A stretch of DNA of 64,000 nt from Lepidodermella squamata (lineage: Eukaryota > Gastrotricha), in NCBI GenBank assembly GCA_047495785.1, contig JBLDXI010000048.1, positions 248,001 to 312,000 on the forward strand, written 5' to 3'. The number at the start of each line of letters is the position of its first letter. Position 1 is the first letter of the stretch. The notes under the pieces are model-generated. The model saw only the letters and a program-made list of their open reading frames with translations, was not told the origin of the DNA and did not search any database. Positions 1 to 11,346 of the stretch are shown in pieces. The translations under genes and the position numbers were made by a program.

Positions 1-734
1 CGCAGTGTTCGATGGCCTGCCTCTAGGCATGATTAATGTAGAGACTAGTTTTGAATAACGGAAATAGAAAATACTGATGTTATGACCAAGCCCTATTATG
101 TGAAAAAAAATCCATCGACCTTTGGAACCTATTTAATTTATGGCGAAAACTTAGAGAAATATATCTTCCGATACATCCATAACTTGATTTTCAGCCCAAA
201 AAATAGGGAAAATGCGCAATTTCTCGCAGGATCTAATCATACAATTTGAGCGCGCGTTTCCGAAAATTGAATTTGTAGTCACCGAAAACCCGAAATTTCG
301 ATAATTTCCATTCACGATTTATTTCCTTACTACTACGACTTTTTTGCAGGCGGCTTCAGGTCCGGCGCGTGCCAAATAGCACCAACTCCCCCGAATATTT
401 TTTGAATTAGCGTCAAAAGCTCGTTATGAAATAAGCAGCCAGTGACAATGTCACATCGCCGTGCCTTCCATAATAAAATTAGTCGAATCGGAAAGGTCTT
501 CTCACAAACAACTTTCTTATTTTTCTCATACGCAGGCGAGGAAACATGAACAGCAAAAAGCATATGTATACATCGCCGTTCGCAAACTGATTTCTTTTTT
601 CCTTTTTCATGCGGTTAACCGTAACATTTTCAATACTTCCTTTTGATAAGAAGGAATTTAACATAGGAAAAACTTAAGTCGCACACCGGATTTCAAGCGT
701 TGCCATGGAAACATGGCTCCAAATAGTAAAGTTA
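1..734. other. Window edge, no gene recognised
   Basis: I see no convincing exon, RNA gene or repeat structure here. Short open frames lack domain signals and flanking splice sites. It is probably intergenic sequence upstream of the first lectin gene. Confidence 0.5.
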
Positions 735-994
735 TTGAAATTCATGTCGAGCAAAAATTCAGCCCGACGATCATTCAGCAAATAACTCTGATCGGCCATA
801 TGGTTTTATTGGCATTGGCTTTTCAAAAAAATGAGCTAAATAATGTCAACTGGACGTTCGTCCGTTATCGCCCGTAAACAACGGCGCACGCGTTGTTTTT
901 CTGACGACCTGCGCAGTTAAATTAAATATCATTCACAAATTTATATTTATTCATTTTTCATTGGTGTGTAGTTCGATTAAACTTGGACAAGGTT
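735..994 (+). promoter_or_regulatory. Upstream region of gene A, conserved with gene B
   Basis: This stretch before the gene A start codon aligns with 15565-15826 before gene B. The best block (845-930) contains a near-palindrome GGACGTTCGTCC followed by CCGTTATCG, and then GACCTGCGCAGTTAAATTAAA split by little divergence. Flanking sequence is less alike, so the block is probably part of the duplicated promoter or 5' leader. No transcription start can be fixed from sequence alone. Confidence 0.45.
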
Positions 995-3900
995 ATGAAC
1001 GCATTGTATCACTTGTCAATCAGCTGTGTCGCTTTTGGGCTGATCGGGCCAGTTCTTGGTATACCGAAGAATGCTGGGCTATGGCCGAATGCCACCGTGA
1101 AATACATCATTGATACGAAGTATTTGAGTGAGCTCAACTTAGGAAACTAATTAAAAGCATAGATTTCCTCTCATTTTTCTCTAAACCGATATTTTTAGAT
1201 AATACACTTCGGAATTTCCTAGTACCCAATTACTCATTATTTTTTTTGATATTTAATGTTTGCAGGTCCATCGAACGTCAGAAACATCGAAGCGGCGATG
1301 GCCATTTGGTCTCAATCTACGTGTATAACTTTCACTCCACTTCCAGACCCGTGGTCACCGGACTTTGATGAGACTACGCCGAACGTCTTGATATTCAGAA
1401 TAGGCCAAGAGTGAAATCTCAGACTTCTCCTCAATTTTAATTATTCACCTTGTACTTTTTAGTTGCTTCGCGAAAGTTGGCATGACTTCGCCGCCGAATA
1501 ATATCATTATGGGACGCTACTGCGCTGAGCACGTATGGCTTTGATATAAACAGCCTGATTTAATCTCTTAATCAATTTTTTAATTTCAGGTGCCACCAAT
1601 CGCCGCCGCAATAGGCCGAGCCTTGGGATTGGCAAGTTATTCTGCGATATTTAATCATTTTTACACTATATTCTATGTATTTCAGAACTATGAACATGTT
1701 CGGGCAGATCGAGACGCCTTTGTCACAGTTCAGAATGCAAACGTTCCAGCGTAAGGCTTTGATTCAATTTAAATATTTGCTCCAACAAACCCAAATGCAT
1801 AATGTAGGGATTCAGCATCGTTGTTCGCCATCGATAACAACGACGAAGACTACGGCACTTTCTACGACACCGAGTCGAGCACGCACCCGAGTTGGTTCTG
1901 GAAAAGCACGCCCGACAAACCGACGATTTTAACGCGTGATCCTCGTGAGCAGTACAATCTCGGCCAAAAGCAGTTCATATCATTCATCGACTTTCAAAAA
2001 ATTAATCTTCACTACAATTGCAAAGGTTAATTGCTAACTCATTTCACTGAAAATATCTTGAACCTTTTTTCTGAAATCCGCCAAATTTCGTCCCTATATT
2101 TGTTCCCGAATGGGTACCACTTGCGCTTTCCCACTTGCGCTACCTGCGCTTTCCCATTTGCGCTGCGATTAAACTAAACATGTGAGAATATCGCCAAATA
2201 CGCGCAATCAGCCAGGAATTATTTTAAAGTGATTAAATAATATAATAGAGCTCGAAATTTGGAACAAAACTGTCAACTTTTTACGATGTTTCAATAAAAA
2301 GTTTTCGAAGATGCAAGCGATGGAAAAATGAAAATTAAATTGGAATTTGTTTAATTTTCTCTTGCACATCAACTGCGGGGAAGCCATCGAGGCTCCTCAA
2401 ATAATCTTGTTGGCGTTGTTCTCGATCAGATTGTATATTATATGTATATTGTATTAGCAGTGCGTGATTGTATATTTTGGCGTAGAGTTTGACGTATTTT
2501 TCAAGATTTTTGAAGTTTTCATCGCGAATTATCTCTTTCATGATCAAGCACCTGACGCTATGGTGCCTTTTTCGACGCAATCTGTTCTATAGATTGTGCC
2601 AGCTCTCAATGCCTTTTTTGGATCGATCAGACAGGTCATCCATACTTCATCCGACAGGGGCTACCTCGGAGTACATGGGATCGCGAAACAAGTTTTAGTT
2701 CACTATAAAACTACCCGTTCACGATAAAAAGTTGACAATTCTGTTCCAAATGCTGTGTTCTATTATATTATTTAATCATTTTTATAATAATCCCTCATTA
2801 AATTAACGTTTTTGGCATTAATCTGAAATATTAACCGAAATCGCAGCGCAAGTGGGAACATACATTGTTCCCTAATTTGCGCTAATTTGCGCTGCTATTC
2901 ATAAAATCGATAAACAAAAGATTGTAGAGAGATTTTTTGGAATTTTTTCCCATGGAAAGCGTGATCTCTAAAAATATGCTGACCTGGTGAAAAACTATTT
3001 TGAAACAAGGCGCATCTCAAGGAGGCGAAATAAAAAAAATAGCTAGTTGTAGAGATCGATAATCGATAATCAGTGATTTCTTCGTGAATGAATGAGTATA
3101 AGGTGATTTTGACTTCAGATTTGAGTTCTACGAGTGCTATTTCGTCGCTGGCGCGGCTAAAAGTCGTCAGCGCCGTGCAGTAATGTAGCTTAACCATGCT
3201 ATACGCTATCTCCATCGACAATGGTGTTTAGCCTATATTCTCGAGCTGGGGGTACGGTATATGCACCCCTTTACTCCTGTACTTTGCACTCTGTTTTTTA
3301 AAATGCATACTTGCCCTAAATACCGAATTGGGATGGCCTTTGTTTTTTCAAAGACCATTCGCAGAAAAAGGAAGCGCTTGCATGGCTTAGATCGCTGCGA
3401 AAATGTGGTTTAAATAATCTGACCCTGCACTTTATTTCGGTCCTTCAGCATACAGTAATTTTTCTGGGAAAAACGCCAATAATTTCTCGTGCCTTTTCCA
3501 GCTCGGAAGTGTCCATCGCAAAATTTGGCATGTAAGAACAACGGGTACATGAACCCGAGTACGTGCAACTCGTGCTTGTGCCCGCCCGGATTTGCGGGTC
3601 AACTCTGCGAGCGTCTAGCTGATTCTACTTTACCTGACTGCGGAGGGTCGGTTGTTGTTAGTCCATGTGGTGTAGCCGCTATAGACTTTCCGAAGAAAAC
3701 ATACGATGGTGGCGAATGTTTTTGGAATGTCACGACCACCGGAGATGGCATGATATTCGCCCTCAGCAGCGCGCCGGATCTTGGCGGTGATGGTTTGAAA
3801 ACTGAAAAAACCCCAAAATATGTTGTCTATAACCGGTTCCTATTTTCAAGTGTACGGCTGTTGGAGTTACCTGGAGGTTAGATCCCAAAGCTTCGCCCGT

Positions 3901-6900
3901 CCAACTAACAAGTACGCCGTTAATTTATTTACAAATTTTCATGAAATTATGACATTTCAGGATCTGCATGAGCACCATAAAAGCTGGTCGCTTGTTCGAG
4001 ACTAACAACAAAATGGCGACCGTGCGGCTGTTCCACAACCCGCTGCTATACTCGGGCGCTGTAAATCCTGAAATCGGGTTCTCAATGACTATTTACGCGA
4101 CTTGTGGTGGCCAGAAAGCGACATCGCTTACCAAGCAATGCAAATTCACGAGTACTGGTTACGACTACGAGGGCTCCATGGCTAAGACGACAGATAATCA
4201 GCAGTGCTTGCCTTGGGCTAACACCCCTTCCAAAGACCCCCTTCTCTTTCCAAGGGGCGGTTTACAAGCTGCTGGTGCTGCTTGCCGCAACCCCTCTAGC
4301 AGCAAACGCCTTGGCTGCTACATCAGCAGTGAAATCATCGGCCGTTGCCAAGTACCAGAATGCAGTAAGATATAGTTATTTCTTATTTCGTCGTTGGTGC
4401 GGCTAAAACTCCTATCTCCAAAACAATTTATTTCCAGATAAATCGAAAAAAACAGCTTTATTTCCAACATTTTCACTAAAAAATGTCACTGATGTGAAAA
4501 ATAGGGGTAATCAAACCCGGCGCCGGCCATTTATAGCGGTGACGCATCGTTATTGCACAATAAGGACATTCGCTGCAGATAGGACTTATTTTGGTGGATT
4601 TTTCAATTTTTTGTTCGTGTTTTTTAAGGTTGTGGTTCGAGTCCTTGCGAAAGCATTCATTTTCGGCCGATTTTTGCCGACTCGAATACCGCACTGAGTC
4701 ATCGCCATTTTTTGTCTTGATAGAATAATTTTTGTGATGCACATAGCACTTTTTGTGCCATATTCGAACTCATGCTATGGAGATAGCACTTTTCTGATGG
4801 AAAAAGAATGACCTGGACAGAATCCACGAATGTGGAGATAGGAGTTTAGATCCCTGGCGAATTTTGAAATGGGGTTTTCATATTATTGACCAGCGTGAAA
4901 AACTGAGTCAGGAACCGGAAAAAACCCAATTTCGACTTTTGATGGAGAGAGGACTTTTAGCCCCACCAACGATGATTTCTAATGAAATACACCGAATTTT
5001 TGCAGCGCCATATACCCGATGCATTGATAAGACTACGGGGCAATTCACCGGCTGCGAACAATTGCCAGGCTGTAGCGATCCTTTAACAGAAGTCATATTT
5101 AGTTCAATATAAGTATGATCTTGTACTCATTCGGTTTCTTTTTCTGAAGTTGAAGCCCATAAATTTGTCTGCCCCGGTCAATTACTTCCAGACTTTGGAC
5201 GCGTGCATCAATGGTGTTAGTTTTTCTAAGTATTCATTGAATTCGAGTCTGTCATGTTGACTTTTTCAGTTTGCAGTTTGTTGCTTCAACAAGGACACAA
5301 ATGAATACAAGTTGACATCGGTTGATTACGGCTGCCCAACGGGTTATACCGCTGTATGGCTATTTCATATATCATAAAGCGATTCTCCCGATTGCCGATT
5401 GAGCTACCGTATCAACCAATTGGTCTAAGATGGCAGCATCGGTTAACGTGATACATCATTTCTATTGGCACTCCTAAACTTTGAACCCCATTATCTCTGC
5501 AACCCTGATGAATATCAACCTATTTTTTATACCGATCGACTTCTCGTTTATTGATCTTCAAAGTGGCATCAAAATTTCACGATGTCAAAATTTTCGCCAA
5601 TCCCCACTTTTCACTTATTTTCGGGCATATCGTATATAACGTGCAGTTATTTGGGGGTAAAATGGACCTGGGAAAAAATATGAGCCCCTGTTTTTTTCGC
5701 AATTTAACACCTCCCGAGTCAGATTTAATAAAAAGCTTGTTCAAAATATGATGCTTATCGCTCAATGAGTTATCGCAATCGGTAATAATTATTGCAACTT
5801 TTATCAAATTGCTCTAAAAACCTACCCAATGGCGATTTGCCTAATGGTGTAACTCAATGGGCTATTGGGAGGAATTGCTTAATGATATACGACAGCTATA
5901 TCATATTAATTATACACTACGTCGTATTTGACTTCACATTTCAAGGCTCTATGGTTCAAAGATTTCGCGAAGCTCGAAAACAACTACAACCCGGCCGTGG
6001 ACCTTTGCAAGGCTAACGTGAGTTACAATAAACGTATACCTGGGATTTTTCAGTTCTAATGCTCAAACCTTAATGAATAGCGTGCTCTCAGTAGCCATGC
6101 AAACCTTTATATCAGGCCTGGTTAGCCAAATTTGCGAAATTTGTATTTTTTCAACGCTCGAACCTAGCGAAGTTTCGGTTGTTCAGCTTTATAGAACTTT
6201 AAATGGATGGCCTCTGCGCATGTTTTTTATATCAAATTTCAGGTTGAACTGATTCGTTGTGTTGAGGTCGATGGAAGAAATCTCGTCTGCGCTCCAAAGA
6301 CACCTGGGTGCCCACCCGGCCTTGTAAGTAAATGATTTCCGTAAGTGAACCCCAAATTAATGTCAACTATCGAACATCAGAGAGAATTCGACAGCAATGT
6401 CTTCACTAGCATTGATGCATGTGCGGTTGGGGTAAGCTTATCATCGGAATCCACTATATTTTCCCCGTAAATTCTTTCTGCTTAACAGACTGTTCGATAT
6501 TGCGTTAAAAATGACGGCTCTGCGTTCCGATGTACTGCCGATGCGTGCGACTCTTCATCTGAGACGGAGGTTCGAAAATTCTCGCGATATTTGAGAAAAA
6601 ATCCTAAAATCCGTTTTGTAGATGGCAGTCCTAAGTCAATCATCAAGGTTTATAGCAGAGAACAATGAGAAATGCCTGAATTATGTAAGAATACAAAGCC
6701 AACGACTGCAAGCTAACGAACTGATGTTTTGCGCTTATTAGATCGGATACGTTCGATGTATTAGCCTGAGCGAAGCTGGAGCCGTGACCTGTTACTTGGC
6801 AAATGAAAACACCAGTTCTGCAATCTGATATCTTTTGCTCAACTAGTTTCAATGACTATGTTTTAGGGTGGTCCGGTTCGCTGAGTTATCTTATGCCGAG

Positions 6901-9900
6901 AAACCGTATTTTTCTCACGCAGTCTGATTGCCTCAATGCAACGAAGTCATATTTCCTGATAACTGCCACAGTCGGCAAGACTGGTAGTTATACCGATGCG
7001 AACCTTCAGTGCTTAGCCGCTAACGGGCAATTGGCGACTGTCAAAAGCTTGGAAGAACATGAAATGATGATGAAATTCATGGAGGCAAACAATGTAGAAT
7101 CTGGTTGGGTTGGGCTGAAACACAACGGCGCTCGTTTTGTCTGGATAGATGGCGTGCCGATGACTTTCAGCAAATGGCGAGATGGCAGTCCTTTGACGCC
7201 GTTTGGGAAATTAGGTTGCGGCGTTTACACCATTTCTGGTATGACAAATGCCGATTGCCTCTTCGCTTCCGCCAGCCGAGCTGCCATTTGCGAAACATTC
7301 GGAGACCAGGTGAGACAATAGATTTTACTGCCGTTTTCTCGAATTCAGATGTAAAAGAAAAACGTGTTGTATCGTGAAATATTGATTGTCATACTGAGCT
7401 GTGCTTTGGTTTAAAAATCTACACTCATTACTAGATACCTGAGCCTCTCGACACAGACGTCAAACATATTCGATGCATCGACAGCAAACATGGAGGCACG
7501 GTCACCTGCGTTCCTACAGATACAGGTATAAACGTATAACATTTTGCATTCGTTCTCGATTTATAATTGTTACGTATCTAACAGGATGTGGTAGTGGTTT
7601 CGCTGGTTTTTATAAAATGCCGAATCGTGAATTTGCATCAAAAGCTGATTGCGTCAATGCTGTGAAACGCTTCTATGCTGCTAACGATGATTTCGTTGCT
7701 ATCGAGTCACTTACGGATGGTTAAATAGCTTATTTTTTATCGAAATAAGTATCCCATGACAGACTTCATAAAATATCCCAATTTTACCAACGCCATAGTG
7801 CTGTCCTGAATATTGGGATTTAAGATTTAAGGCTTATTGTGATACCAAAGCTTAGCTACCGTACTGCCTAGAAAAAATTGCCAGCCTCGGATAAATGGCA
7901 GCTCAAATAAATGTCAGAGGTTTTAGGTCGTTCGTAAAAATAAATGTCAGGTCAGTGGCGGTGACAATACGAAAGATCGCTAATGAGGTCATTTTCAGCC
8001 ATTATGGTTGGAAGTAATTTCTACTATTGGCACTTAGAAAGGTCAGGGACCAATATTTAGGGTCAAAATACGTAGAATCGGACGGAAATGCATGCTATTT
8101 TGGTTACATAGGCATTTGCTTTTTGGCTCGGATAAATAAATTTCAGTCCCTTATAAATGTCAGGGGTTCATCAACGTTTGAAAAAAATAAATGTCATGGG
8201 TGTTTTTCCGGGCAGTACGGTACTTAGAACCTTTAAATCTCGAGTATAATTTTCACAGTTAGAAAACTTCAGGTCAGGGTTCCTCAAACTGGGGGTCGCG
8301 GACCCGTTTTTTATTATGTCCACGCACGTGTTCCCTAATAATTCTCTACTCCATTTTATGATATTGAGTTCATGAGCATACTAAATTTTGGTACAGCGAA
8401 ACAGCGGTGCAGATCCAGTGGTGGACAGGTGGCGACGATAAAAAGCGCAGCCGAGTTGGAACAAGTTAGAGCGGTTCTTTACGCGAACGGCCTGGTCGGC
8501 ACTGGTAGGTTCTCGGCTTGGGGCGGTATTATCCGTGATGATAACGGTGAAAGGTGGCATGACGGCTCATCAGTGGAAAATCTCCCTTCTGGCCTCCGGA
8601 TACCCGCAGGTAAGAAGATCAGTGAAACCGATTCCCAGTTGGCTACCAGCAGTAAAACTGATTCTCAGCGGGCTACTTAGTAGTCTATTAGGTTATAAGC
8701 TGGAACGGGCCTACCAGAGCAGGACTCGAAAGTGCTTTATTTAAAATAGAGACGTTAATAAAGACTCTTTAATCTCTAAACTCCAAGTTAAAAGCAGTCG
8801 AATTTCTGTTGTTACAACAGGCGTTTTCCAAATGTTTCCAAATGGCAAGTGCTCTGCATTCAATCACGTACTTGAAATCGATGACGTTCCAAGTGATTAC
8901 TATCTCGCCCCCATGGATTGTGAAGATTCCAACGGCTTCATTCGTTCCGTAATTTGTGAAACTTACGACCCTCCGGTGAGCCTGCTAACAGTGACGCAAT
9001 CGACGCATAATCTTGGGTTTATAGGTAACAGGTTTTGTACGATGCGTCAATTCGCGCTCTGGCTCGTGGAAGAGATGCGTCCCTGCAACTCAAGGTAACA
9101 TATTTCCGTCACGCGCACGGACTTCCTCAGTTTTCTGTTGATAGGCTGCGATAAAGCTTTCGAGAGGCAAATGCCTGTTGATGTCGGCTTCGCGACGCAG
9201 GCCGACTGCGAGTCCGCCGTCAAAGACTTCTACGTCGGTTCTCAATCGTTCCCAGTCAACACGTTTGAAAGCGCTTTTCAGCTGTGCTACGCCAAGGGCG
9301 GCCAGCCAGCTACTGTGGTGACTGCGAATGATCTGGCTGCGTTGAGGACTTTCGCGACTACGGTTATCCAACAACCGGAAGCCGGCTGGCTGGGCCTCGT
9401 CAACAACAATAGCATATATCAGTGGGTCGATGGTGCGCCTTTCCAAGGGGATTTCAGCATTTGGGGTTCCGGAGAGCCCAATGGTAAGATTTGTTCGAAA
9501 AAATTGCCAGAAATCAGTAGCGATTTTCCATTTTGTACTAATTAAATAAAATGTCTGTAGAACTCGGTTAAAAAATGAATACCTTATAGGAAGTCCTCCA
9601 GAAAATTGCGCCGGGCTGCAGACCTACGCCGGTACTTACTCCTTGAATGACGTTCCCTGCTCATTTCAAAACTTGTATTCGGCTGCGATCTGCGAGACAA
9701 TGAAATCGCCTTCCTCTTCTTCGTCTTCTTCGCCGTCTTCTCCGCCAAGCTCGCCGGCTAAGTACGGCGCGATTCGCTGCCTCGACAAATCAACCGGAAT
9801 CTCGCGGTGCGTGCCAGCAATTGACAGTAAGTTCTCTCGCGGTCAAATATTCCAATTATGAAACTGATTTCTTTTGTTAACTATAAGAGTGCTTGCCGAC

Positions 9901-11346
9901 AGAGGAGCAGTTTCCGAGGGCCCAAGCTTACTTGACAGTCGATCATTGCTTGAAAGCCGATCGAGTTTACGCAGCTCTCCGTGTTTCGAGCGTTCCGCGG
10001 CGTTTCAAAGACGCTGCAGCACTTTGCAATCTCGCTGGCGGCCAGTTGGCCTCTATTTACAATACGTTTGATTTGTACAGATTGCGCCGCGCTGCTCAAG
10101 GCATCGATTCTTTATGGATTGGCATGGCATCTGACAACAATTCAGAATACAGATGGCAATCTGGAGATCCAGCTGATCTCTTCGCTGGGTTGAACGCATC
10201 GCCCGTGAGGCCGCCTACAGGTTCGCATAATTACAAGCCTACCAAACTCAAATTAAATTAAAATAAATAAAAGCATCTCAGCTCATACGATAAATTATTC
10301 ACTTGAATTATTGCAGGTCCAACTTGCTCCATAATGCGCAGAACTGGTGTTTCTGGAAAGTGGCACACCGACCTCTACCTCGAGACAGCCGATTGCAACG
10401 ATGATAACACGGGTGTTGCCTGCGAAATTCTCCTGTATCAAAGGGTAAGTTTGATATATGCACATAACGGGCTGCTTTTCAATACAATTTCTGCCTGTTC
10501 TCAGTCTGGATATGCCAGGTGCCTGGGTAGAGAAAGAGTTTCTTGCCGTCCTTTGGGTAATTTCTTCTCGTCTTCTCTCTTTCCTTTCTAGCTAAGAATT
10601 ATCATGCTTCCCGCGCGAATTCAGCGAAATTTTCAAATGTGAGGCGACGTTACTACTGATGAGGTCACAAGGTTTCGCTTGCCAGGTTTCTCAAAATATA
10701 TGATCTCCGAAGTTGGTTCGGGAGCACGAATCGTCGATATTTCCGCTATCTGCGGGGAAATTGAATGTCAGATGGCTGACTCTTATAATAAGATTGAATA
10801 ATGACAATATGAATGGCGTATTTAAGAAATTGCATTTGCTATCATTTGTCATCAGGCTGTGGGTTTGGCGAAACTCAGATGCCATCGGACACGTTTTTTC
10901 CAGACAGGCCCAGCTGCGTGAAGGCGCAAAAGGTTTACTCTCTTATCAGACTGAATGAGACAGTCGGTTCGTTCGAGGAAGCCCGGCGGATGTGTGAGCA
11001 AAGTGGCGGCCAGTTGGCCACCGTCAAAACAGCAGTGGAGCAGAACCTGCTAAGGGGATTTCTCAACAGCGGCGCTCAACGAATTACGGCCATTGTTGGC
11101 CTGCGTATGCTTGACGATGGCACGAACCGCTACGGCTGGGTCGATGGGACGGATTTCGACCCGTTCGATCGGCAGTGGGGCGGGACGGATGACGCTGATG
11201 AGCCTCTGGATGTTGGCGCGTGCGGCGCTTACAGGTTCTACTCGGCCTTCAAAAAATACCCCCAGAACTATTATCTCGATAACATCAGCTGCGACTACCC
11301 TTTCAATGCCATTGCGTGCGAGACTTACAAAAAGACAACGTCTTAA
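995..11346 (+). CDS. Gene A: secreted pseudo-astacin/EGF/CUB/kringle/multi-C-type-lectin protein
   Basis: Thirty exons: 995-1127, 1266-1410, 1463-1532, 1590-1631, 1686-1750, 1808-2025, 3502-3792, 3851-3911, 3961-4364, 5006-5091, 5150-5215, 5270-5353, 5946-6017, 6243-6323, 6381-6431, 6489-6569, 6622-6684, 6742-6814, 6867-7309, 7435-7525, 7585-7719, 8397-8609, 8821-8975, 9025-9094, 9145-9483, 9590-9826, 9888-10220, 10317-10444, 10505-10556, 10856-11346. They sum to 4773 nt (1590 aa). Residues 1-22 look like a signal peptide. An astacin fold (about 30-220) follows with no propeptide; its site reads AAIGRALGLNY where HExxHxxGxxH is expected, so it should be inactive, although the RxDRD that follows is kept. 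Then come a six-Cys EGF, a CUB, a six-Cys kringle (about 400-476), four-Cys modules, and five CTLDs from about residue 700. Only CTLD3 has an EPN sugar-binding motif. Intron 4 starts with GC. Likely role: extracellular ligand binding (inference). Confidence 0.88.
2113..2896. mobile_element. Foldback/MITE-like element in intron 6 of gene A
   Basis: Long imperfect inverted arms lie at about 2113-2290 and 2716-2896. The inner arms share TTTGGAACA/TGTTCCAAA and AATAATATAATAGA with its complement. The outer arms carry repeated (T)TTGCGCT units on the left and AGCGCAA on the right. No transposase is visible. The equivalent intron of gene B lacks it, so it inserted after the duplication or was lost from B. 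Outer limits and target duplication are uncertain. Confidence 0.65.
4405..4852. mobile_element. MITE-like insertion in intron 9 of gene A
   Basis: The ends are inverted copies of AAACTCCTATCTCCA (left near 4407, right complement ending near 4852). No coding capacity. The matching intron of gene B is only about 50 nt, which gives a paralogous empty site. The intron part from 4853 to 5005 is also absent from B and is unexplained. Confidence 0.6.
5367..5890. mobile_element. MITE-like insertion in intron 12 of gene A
   Basis: Roughly 45-bp inverted ends, about 80% identical by eye, start with ATATATCATAAAGC on the left and end with the complement of GTATATCATTAAGC on the right. Gene B has a 53-nt intron at this position, so this is a copy-specific insertion. 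No reading frame of interest lies inside. Confidence 0.6.
7859..8220. mobile_element. 362-bp MITE with TA target site in intron 21 of gene A
   Basis: Terminal inverted repeats begin CCGTACTGCC and are followed a few bases later by GAAAAA. The element is flanked by TA on both sides, as expected for Tc1/mariner-type insertion. It holds several AATAAATGTCAG-like repeats. The corresponding intron of gene B has an empty site (GCTACCAAAAACC near 27735). Confidence 0.72.

Noticed and set aside
1675-1932. 85-codon frame over exons 5-6 of gene A
   Set aside because: Out of frame with the astacin homology and spans an intron; the spliced frame matches the family.
9000-9446. Long minus-strand frame opposite lectin domain 3, present in both copies
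   Set aside because: It is the antisense shadow of conserved lectin exons; conservation is explained by the plus-strand coding.
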